DNA from: Lithobates sylvaticus
Taxonomy: Eukaryota > Chordata > Amphibia > Anura > Ranidae
Length of the DNA: 64,000 nucleotides
Assembly (NCBI GenBank): GCA_028564925.1
Contig: CM053034.1
Coordinates: forward strand, 88,765,160-88,829,159
Reading direction: 5' to 3'
Within the stretch, counting starts at the first letter, position 1; each line of letters begins with the position of its first letter. Shown here one piece after another: positions 56,421 through 64,000 of the stretch. The position numbers and the translations under genes were made by a program. Below the pieces are notes generated by a model. It made no database searches. It worked only from the letters and a program-made list of their open reading frames with translations, and was not told the DNA's origin.

Positions 56421-58213
56421 AACATTTAGAAGCCTATGTCACACGTCACCCACTCTTCTAACCACTTGAAGACAAAGCCCTTTCTGACACTTTTTGTCAT
56501 GAAAACATATTTTTTTTTTGCAAGAAAATACGTTGAACCCCCAAACACTATATATATTGTTAAAGCAAAGGCCCTACAGATTAAAATGGTGGGTGTTGCA
56601 TTTTTTTTTTCCACACAGTATTTGCAGCGATTTTTCAAACGCATTTTTTGGGAAAAAAAATACACTTTTTTTTATTTTAATGCACTAAAACACACTATAT
56701 TGCTCAAATTTTTGATGAAATAAAAAATATGATCTGAGTACATGGATACCAAACAACATGCTTTAAAATTGCGCACAAACACGCAGTGGCGACAAACTAC
56801 ATACATTTTTACTAGCCTTTAAAAGCCTTTACATGATACCACATTAGATACACGGAGGAGGTCTACTGCTAAAATTACTGCCCTCGATCTGACGCGGTGA
56901 TACCTCACATGCATGCTGCAATTGCTGTTTACATATGACGCCAGACCTTCGCTTGTGTACGCCTTTGCGCAAGATACGGGGGGTCAGGGGTGCTTTTTTT
57001 TTTTTTTTTTTAGTTTTTTTTTTATTTATTTAGCTTTTTTATTCTATTTTTAAACTGTTCCTTCCATTTTTTTTTCTTTGTTATGATTTTTATTGTTATC
57101 TCAGGGAATGTAAATATCCCCTATGATAGCAATAGGCAGTGACAGGTACTCTTTTTTTGAAAAAATTGGGGTCTATTAGACCCTAGATCTTTCCTCTGCC
57201 CTCAAAGCATCTGACCACACCAAGATTGGTGTGATAAAATGCTTTCCCAATTTCCCAATGGCGCGGTTTATATCCGGGAGGGGGGACATTCCCTCCTACT
57301 GCTTGTAAAAGCAGTCTAGAGGCTAATTACCCGCTAGAATTGCTTTTACATGAAAGCCGATCACTGGCTGAAAAGAATGATACCAAGATGATACCTAAAC
57401 CTGCAGGCATCATTCTGGTATAACCATTCAAAGTCCAGCAACATACTGGACATATATTGTAATCTTTTTCCGCGCTGCAACTGAATGGCGCACCTGAAAA
57501 CAAAAAAATGCTTAACACTAAAACACAGTAAACAAAATTACATACCTGAAAAGCAAGCATGATAAAACATGATAAAACATAATAAAACATTGCAGAATAG
57601 AATGGAGTAAAAAAAGAGCAACAATAGAGAGAGAGAGAGAACAATAAAACGACAACTATTTTTGTTTTTTTTATTTTTTTGAGATTCACAGGTAAAAAAG
57701 CTCCTGACTGTTAGCGACTGAATCAAAACGCTACCACAAAAAAAATGTTAGCGATCGCAGGGATCAGGCCTGACTCTGCGAACGCTGCAGTTATGTGTGC
57801 TTAGTGTTTTGTAAGTGACAGTGATCGATCGATACTGCACTTGGGTGGGCTGGGCTGGGCGGAGGGGGAAAACGCAGGTGCTAGCAGGTATCTGGGCTGA
57901 TCCCGCTAACAATGCGTTTTTTTGGAACCCTAAACTGCTGGGACGCTAGTATAGATCTGATCAGATCAGATATTGATCTGTTCAGATACTATACCACTAA
58001 GGGAGGTGTATGCTTTGCGCGTGGGTGTTTGCGGTACTGGCACTAACCTGGGGCGACGCAGACCTTATTTGACCCTAAAACCTAATTGATATCACCCGCC
58101 GGGCGATCAGGGGGTTAAACCGTTATTGGGTAATAAATGGCGGGTGCCCTGACAGTATAAAAAAAACAAGCTAACTAACCAGCGTCACCCGTAACAGTAA
58201 TACAAAAAAAAAC

Positions 58214-59035
58214 TGGTTACCTAGCGACACTAATGCAGGGATCAGAAAAACGATCGCTTAGTGACACTGGCAAAAGGGGGGTGAAAGGGTTAACTAGGGG
58301 CAATCAGGGGGTTAAACCTTTATTAGGTAATATATGGGGGTACCTGACGCTATATAAAAACCTGACGGGGAACCTAAATAACGAAATAACTAACTGGCTA
58401 ACCAGCGTCACCAGTGACAGTTATACGGTGATTACTGGTGAAAGGGTTAACTCTAGGGGCAATCAGGGGGTTAAAACCTTTATTTAGGTTGTAATATGGG
58501 GGTACCTGACCTATAAAACTATTTATGAACCTATATAAAACATGGCGGTTAAAATAAAAAAAAAATGGTTACCTAGCGACACTAATGCAGCGATCAGAAA
58601 AACGATCGCTTAGTGACACTGGCAAAAGGGGGTGAAAGGGTTAACTAGGGGCAATCAGGGGGTTAAACCTTTATTAGGTAATATATGGGGTACCTGACGC
58701 TATATAAAAACCTGACGGGGAACCTAAATAACGAAATAACTAACTGGCTAACCAGCGTCACCAGTGACAGTTATACAGTGATCACTGGTGAAAGGGTTAA
58801 CTCTAGGGGCAATCAAGGGGTTAAAACCTTTATTTAGGTTGTAATATGGGGGTACCTGACCTATAAAACTATTTATGAACCTATATAAAACATGGCGGTT
58901 AAAATAAAAAAAAAATGGTTACCTAGCGACACAATGCAGCGATCATAAAAACTATCGCTTAGTGACACTGGCAAAAGGGGGTGAAGGGTTAACTAGGGGC
59001 AATCAGGGGTTAAACCTTTATTAGGGGGGGTAGGG
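58214..59035. repeat. Tandem array, 351-bp unit, about 2.3 copies
   Basis: TGGTTACCTAGCGACAC starts at 58214, 58566 and 58916, giving periods of 352 and 350. Copies are near-identical and contain GGGTTAACTAGGGGCAATCA, CAGCGTCACCAGTGACAG and ATGGCGGTTAAAATAAAA. A third copy breaks off at about 59035. The unit has its own internal near-duplication (GGTTAACT...GGGGCAATCA twice). Confidence 0.93.
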
Positions 59036-59567
59036 GGCTACCTAGGACCTAAAACTAACTGCCCTGACTATTACAGTCACACTGACACTAAATGCAGTGA
59101 TCAGTAAAAAATGATCACTGCAATTAGTGACACTGTGGGGGGGGGGAGGGAGTGCTTAGGAAAATGTTACATGTTCCACCCTGAACTTGTAACCTGTTCC
59201 TAAATGTGAACTTGGCCTTTAAGTGTACTGGTGTGCACTAACCTTAACATGTTCGCCGATCGGCGTCTCCGGTCACATAGACCGGCGCACCGAGCGTGAC
59301 ATCACTTCCGCCTTCCTGTCTATACAATAGACAGGAAGGGGAAGCTTTTCATTCGCCAGGAGCGATCGCGAGGGGGTGGCCAGAAACCACTGGCCGTCCC
59401 CTCGTCCCGGATCGCTCCTGAAGCGATGCCGACCGTCCCCGCCGGCGGAGGGGGGTCCGATCGGACCCCCCAACCGCCTAAAGAATGGCACGTACAGGTA
59501 CGTGGTTCTGCCTGTACGTGCCATTCTGCCGACGTATATCTACATGGGGCGGTCGGCAAGTGGTTAA

Positions 59568-60504
59568 TAAACAGGCCATTTTTTGCAATACGGCACTGTG
59601 TCGTTTTAACTGACAATTGCGTGGTCGTGCGTCGTTATACCCAAACAAAATAGATTTACTTGTTTTCCCACAAATAGAGCTTTCTTTTGGTGGTATTTGA
59701 TCACCTCCACGGTTTTGATTTTTTGCACTATAAAAAAAAAAGAGCGACAATTTTGGAAAAAAAAAAAAAAAAGCAATATTTTTTACTTTTTGCTATAATA
59801 AATATTTCCCCCCAAAAAATTATATAAAAACAAATTTCTTCCTCAGTTTAGGCCAATGTATATTCTTCTATATATTTTTGGTAAAAAAAAATCGCAATAA
59901 GCGTATATTGATTGGTTTGCACAAAAGTTATAGCAGCTACAAATGGGGAATAGATTTATGGCATTTTTTTATTTTTAAGTAATGGCGGTAATCTGCGATT
60001 TTTAGCGGGACTGCGCCATTGTGGCGGACAGATCAGACACCTAACTGACATTTTTGACACTTTTTTGGGAACCAGTGACATTATTACAGTAATCGGTGCT
60101 AAAAATATGCACGGTTATTGTACTGACACTGACAGAGAAGGGGTTAACATCAAGGGCAATTAATGGGTTAAGTATGTTCTAACTGTATGGGGGATGGGCT
60201 GGCTGCCTGGGGAAACTCACAGATCCGTCTTCCTGCATAGCAGAAAGACCGGATCTGTGTGATCTCCCCTGTCAGAACGGAGATTTGCCTGGTTTACACA
60301 GGCAGATCCCCCTTCTGTCACTGCGGGGAATGATCGCGGGTGGCCGGCAGACATCGAGGCTGCCCCACCTGCTGATTGGCTCCCCCCCGCTGGCATGCGT
60401 GCCCGCAAACTACAGTTCCCGAGCCGACGTACAATGATGGCGATTCGCGGGTACGTGCCGACCTGCCACAGTATAATGACAGAGGCTGGTCGGCAAGTAG
60501 TTAA
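59568..60504 (-). mobile_element. TTAA-type frog repeat, adjacent copy
   Basis: It begins in family text (AACAGGCCATTTTTTGCAAT, TTTAACTGACAATTGCGTGG) right after the previous copy's TTAA and ends GGTCGGCAAGTAGTTAA at 60504. It is a second unit head to tail with the first and lacks a full outer left end. Confidence 0.75.
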
Positions 60505-60697
60505 GGAAAAAATGGAACGAATGAAGTTCACAAATGAAAACTATACACGTTGTACATTGTTAAAAATTGATTTGTTTGAGAAAAATTTCCCATCCTGCTT
60601 GTTCAGATTTTCTCCTCACAGCGGTTGGGAACAAATGTCAATTTTACTCCAATAATATTTAGAAAATTGAAATTCTACTAGTGTCTGTCCAGATTAA

Positions 60698-61314
60698 AGC
60701 CTAGAACACACAGGTCGGTCTGTTGGGCGACAGTGGCAGGTTCAATAGAAACCAGCTGACATTTGGCCTGTGTGTACAATAGCCGGCCCAACAGACCGAC
60801 TCCAGGTCAGCGCTCTCCAGCGCCAATGGCTCAAAGTGCTGACCAGAGTGTTGGATTATTAGTACAGCAGCTGAGCTGTCACTTTTACTGTTATGCCGCG
60901 TACACATGACCTGACTTTCCGGCAGACTAGGTCCGACGGAATCAGTCCGTCGGACAATCCGATCGCGTGTGGGCTAATCGGATTGTTTTTCATTAAAAAA
61001 AATTAGACGGACCTAGAGATAAAACATGTTTCAAATCTGTCCGACGGACTCAATTCCTATTGGGAAAACCGTTCGTCTGTATGTTGGTCCGACGGACCAA
61101 ATACGACGGAAGGGAAGTTATTGGCTACTGGCTATTGAACTTCCTTTTTTAGTCCCCTCTTACATCATCACGTTCAAAACGAACAGACTTTCGAACGGAC
61201 TTAGTCCGTTCGTGTGTGGCCAAGTCCGTTCGTTCGGAAAGTCCGCCGGGAAGACCATCGGACCTAGTCTGGAAAGTCTGGTCGTGTGTACGCGGCATTA
61301 CTGTGTACTAGGCT
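60698..61314. mobile_element. Harbinger-like MITE, outer copy
   Basis: TAA flanks it at 60695-60697 and 61315-61317. The ends are AGCCTAGAACACACAGG and, from the right, AGCCTAGTACACAGTA. It is interrupted by the MITE 60894-61297. No transposase. Confidence 0.77.
60894..61297. mobile_element. Harbinger-like MITE, inner copy (404 bp)
   Basis: TTA flanks it at 60891-60893 and 61298-61300. The ends TGCCGCGTACACATGACC and, from the right, TGCCGCGTACACACGACC are nearly perfect inverted repeats. The interior is full of GTCCGACGGA / TCCGTCGGAC palindromic words. Confidence 0.83.
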
Positions 61315-61416
61315 TAACTTGTGTGTTTGGCTGGAAACAAGTGATTTGCAAAAACTCTTTACATATCAAACTATATTGGCTTACACTGACACTGCCAAAT
61401 ATATTTTCTTCTCCAG

Positions 61417-61584
61417 CTTACCCAGTCAGAAATTGAAGACACAGATGCTGTGATGCAGGTCTTCGACTTCAACCGTTTTTCAAAACACGATGTGATTGGG
61501 GAGGTGCGACTACCACTGCGGGACATGAATTTGAATCATGTTATTGAGGAATGGAAAGAGCTGCAAGCTGCAGGAAAGTCTGAG
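61417..61584 (+). CDS. syt8: Synaptotagmin-8, C2A exon 2
   Basis: Residues 179-234, phase 0: [20 protein letters not shown] carries the third calcium loop (Asp195, Asn197, Ser200, Asp203, matching SYT1 Asp230, Asp232, Ser235, Asp238). One Asp is changed to Asn. [13 protein letters not shown] closes C2A, then AAGKSE starts the C2A-C2B linker. The donor is GAG/GTAAGG. Confidence 0.95.
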
Positions 61585-61673
61585 GTAAGGACAAGTACAC
61601 CAATGTTAAGCCATGTACTGGGAGTTATATGGCCATCTTTACATTTCCTTTATCGCACTTCCATCTTTTGCAG
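61585..61673 (+). other. syt8 short intron (89 bp)
   Basis: GT-AG, phase 0, free of repeats. The acceptor is CACTTCCATCTTTTGCAG. Confidence 0.9.
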
Positions 61674-61791
61674 TATGAAAAGCTTGGGGACATTTGCTTC
61701 TCTTTAAAATACATCCCTGTGACTTCAAAGCTTGTTGTGGTCATTCTCGAGGCAAGAAAACTTAAGCAAATGGACACTGATGGATTCTCAG
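61674..61791 (+). CDS. syt8: Synaptotagmin-8, C2B start exon
   Basis: Residues 235-273 plus one base: [39 protein letters not shown]. This is the conserved [12 protein letters not shown] opening of C2B and its first calcium loop (Asp268). The phase-1 donor TCAG/GTGATT falls just before the second loop Asp, where other synaptotagmins also have an intron. The remaining C2B exons lie beyond the window. Confidence 0.95.
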
Positions 61792-62086
61792 GTGATTTTC
61801 CACTCAACAATAATTAGGTTCTGCACTTTGTGTTTTATGTTCAGTTTAATCTGCGATAACGCTGTACAAATAGAACATTATACCCAAAAGGAAATCCACG
61901 TATCCAATACTTTTTTGCCTTTCTGGTTTTATCGTACAAACTTCTTCTTTTTTTTTTTTGTTTCATACAAAGACAGGTGTCCTATTTTAGAGGACACATG
62001 TACTGAGAAGGTATGAATGTTACCAATGCTATGGTCGCCATCAGAAAATTCCCTGGCTGTCATACTGATTTTATGGCTTCAGTGCT
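61792..62086 (+). other. Start of next syt8 intron
   Basis: A T-run at 61948-61961; no exon was recognised. Confidence 0.55.
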
Positions 62087-63709
62087 TTATAACCACTTCC
62101 AGCTCAAGCCAATTCTGGCACTCCTCTCCTACAAGTAAAAATCATCAATTTTTTTTTTTTTTTTTGCTAGTGTAGCGGCCATATTCCTCGATGGGGCGAC
62201 CTTAACTTTTGGGCTTACCGGGTACCTCCGCTTGGCTTGTTCTTCCATGTCTAGGGGTTCCCAGGGTTAATACCCAACGACTTTGGACGTTGACACCATA
62301 AAAGTCCTTTTAGAAAGGTTTTTATTTGCAGGGGTAACATCCAACAGACACAGTCTCATATAGGAACAGAGGGCAAGGGTGAAGAAACTCAGGCACCTTG
62401 AACTGCAGACTATTTGAAAGTCTCTATAATGCAAACCCAGAGAGTAGCCACTCACAGCTGGGCGCTTCAAAGCTGAACAAATCTCTAGCCAGAGATTGTG
62501 GCAGCCAGCACTTGAACTCGGAACTTGCTAAGTCTCTGACCTTGAAGAAAAGTTGCACGCAAAGTGAACAGGAACCTTTCCTCGGTACCCGGAACGTTCT
62601 CTGACTCCTTGGCAGTACTGGGAAAGCGTGTATTCATCAGGATCCTTGACAACCCAGCGACCAGGCACTTCTTGGGATGCCAGCTTGTTGGCCCTCCTCC
62701 GAAGAGTCCTCCCCCGGTCGCTTACACGAGCTGCGGTGCCCCTCCAAGTTGAGCGCACACCCGGACGCCTTGAATCCTCCCTCAGTTACTGCGCCTCGGA
62801 CCAGCCGGTTCCAAGACTCTGGAACAGACGGATCCTTGCCCCAGACCAAGGGGGTCTAATGGGGCTAGCCAAGCTGACCATGTTGCGAGGCAGCCTTTGC
62901 TTCATGACCGAGACCCCTTACGGGGCTACCCCGGTCCAGATCCAGGAACAGGCCACTCCGGCCGAACGAACCCCGAACACGTGACTCCAGCCTCTTAAGT
63001 ACCCTCCGCCAGACTCCTCAGCGGGGCCAGACGCACCCACCGATTGGCTGCGGGGAATGTTGATACCCAAACCGTCCAACCAGGCCTGGTTCTGAGCCTG
63101 TCATGTGCACCTAACAGTACACATGACCAGGCAGAACCCCTACACAGCCCAGCCAAACTGATGCATAAGTTGACCTACACAATTAACCCCCAGAACCTTC
63201 TTACTGTTCTGAGAGAAAAATACTAAATTTAAACATAGTGGACACCTTGTAAAAGTGTCACCGCTACACTAGAAAATTACTCAGAACCCCCAAACATTAT
63301 ATATCTCTTTTACCAAAGACCCTAGGGAATAAAATGACGGTCATTGTAATTTTTTATGTCACACGGCATTTGCGCAGGAATTTTTCAAATCACTTAAGTT
63401 AGCCCAATTTTTTTTTGTATAACGTGAAAGATGTTACGCTGGGTAAATAGATACCCAACATGTCATGCTTTAAAATTGGACACACTCGTGGAATGGCGCC
63501 AAACTTCGATACTTAAAAATCTCCATAGGCTACGCTTTAAAAAAAAAATACAGGTTACCAGTTTAGAGTAACAGAGGAGTTCTAGCGCTAGAATTATTTC
63601 TCTCGCTCTGACGTTCATGGAGATGGCTTACATGTGTGGTTTGAACACCGTTTACATATGTGGGCGTGACCTACGTATGCGTTCGCTGATACGTAGGACG
63701 AGGCCCTTT

Positions 63710-63743
<34 letters not shown>

Positions 63744-64000
63744 GTTTCCCTTTAAATTTTTTCTAAGATCACTTTTATTTCTGTTACAAGGAATGCAAAC
63801 ATCCCTTGTAATAGGAATATACTGGGCATGACCGGTCCTCTTTACAGAGAGATCTGGGATCTATAAGATCTCGGGCTCGGACATCTGCCCGCGCCAGAAG
63901 GGACATCATGACGTCGCTGCCAGCCTCTGAAGGTCATAGAGCTGACTGGGGACCATCTGGTCCTCGGTCCGCTCTATTGTAAATGACCACCACTGGCCAA
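62087..64000. mobile_element. TTAA-type repeat relative, interrupted and running off the edge
   Basis: It begins about TATAACCACTTCCAGCTC. After the LTR fossil it continues AAAATTACTCAGAACCCCCA, AACATTATATATC, TAAAATGACGGTCATTG. The same text, uninterrupted, is found at about 56515-56660. A T-run lies at 63714-63740. It may extend beyond 64000. Confidence 0.68.
62171..63268 (-). mobile_element. Solo LTR fossil, complete ends (copy 2)
   Basis: It begins TGTAGCGGCCATATTCC and ends GTCACCGCTACA (TG...CA), with CTAG at 62167-62170 and 63269-63272 as a short duplication. An AATAAA signal is present in reverse sense (from TTTTTATTTGCAGG at about 62320). No internal genes, so it is a solo LTR of a retrotransposon, probably Ty3-like. 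It looks whole as an LTR and younger than copy 1. Confidence 0.8.

Larger units (their letters stand above)
54996..59567 (-). mobile_element. TTAA-type frog repeat, long copy
   Basis: The family text starts in reverse sense near 55000 (left end decayed) and runs through a foldback (55390-56420), AT-rich text (56500-57700), a tandem array (58214-59035) and a GC-rich zone with a hairpin around 59330-59420. It ends GGCAAGTGGTTAA at 59567. No transposase. It is the longest copy in the window. Confidence 0.72.
50789..61416 (+). other. syt8 intron (10.6 kb)
   Basis: GT-AG, phase 0, and mostly repeats: several TTAA-type copies, a Tc1 remnant, a 351-bp tandem array and nested Harbinger-like MITEs. 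The acceptor is TATTTTCTTCTCCAG. Confidence 0.88.

Noticed and set aside
2700-63740. Runs of 15-25 G, C or T as biological signals (for example 3132-3152, 20643-20665, 39649-39671, 43957-43972)
   Set aside because: Such homopolymers are common in repeat-rich frog DNA and their length is often unreliable. No shared position relative to genes was seen.
61792-64000. Further syt8 C2B exons
   Set aside because: No segment with PYVK-type text and flanking splice sites was found. The sequence is repeats, so the remaining exons are presumed to lie beyond the window.

Overview
This is a 64 kb piece of vertebrate nuclear DNA, most likely from a frog and probably a ranid. It holds one recognisable host gene, the 5' part of synaptotagmin-8 (syt8), on the + strand. 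Six coding exons between 39,099 and 61,791 encode residues 1-273: the N-terminus, the membrane segment with its cysteine cluster, all of C2A and the start of C2B. The gene runs off the right edge. The frog assignment rests on the AT-rich 'TTAA / CCACTT' repeat family that fills much of the window (I recognise it from bullfrog-type sequence, but searched no database), on the large transposon load, and on the mix of DIRS, Tc1, hAT and Harbinger elements.

Layout. From 1 to 23 kb there is intergenic DNA made of transposon layers: a hAT foldback element (279-1391), a small hAT element (1758-2361), a Tc1 element (8498-12573) split by a hAT/minisatellite complex and by a foldback element, a third hAT copy (14308-15887), a foldback with perfect 60-bp arms (15911-16778), two Tc1 copies, and LINE remnants on the - strand (about 18.2-21.3 kb). 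From 23.1 to 28.5 kb lies a near-whole DIRS-type tyrosine-recombinase retrotransposon with inverted terminal repeats and an internal complementary region. From 28.7 to 39 kb there are more hAT elements, including a nested stack (33,113-36,262), and a solo-LTR fossil.

From 39 to 64 kb syt8 has two tiny introns (127 and 89 bp) beside introns of 2.0, 9.0 and 10.6 kb swollen by insertions. Intron 2 holds a Tc1 element carrying a 2.8-kb TTAA-flanked insertion, and a LINE 3' end whose A-rich tail stops about 36 bp before exon 3. Intron 4 holds a Tc1 remnant, about 5 kb of the TTAA family with a 351-bp tandem array, and a Harbinger-like MITE inside another one. A second LTR fossil lies in intron 6.

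Target-site duplications (TSDs) were read directly at both ends of many elements, so those borders are firm. Several intervals remain unassigned and are listed as such. I found no tRNA, rRNA, CRISPR or second host gene, and no clear candidate for a new biological system. The most informative observations are the element architectures, the nesting order, and the host-gene splice site crowded by a LINE.
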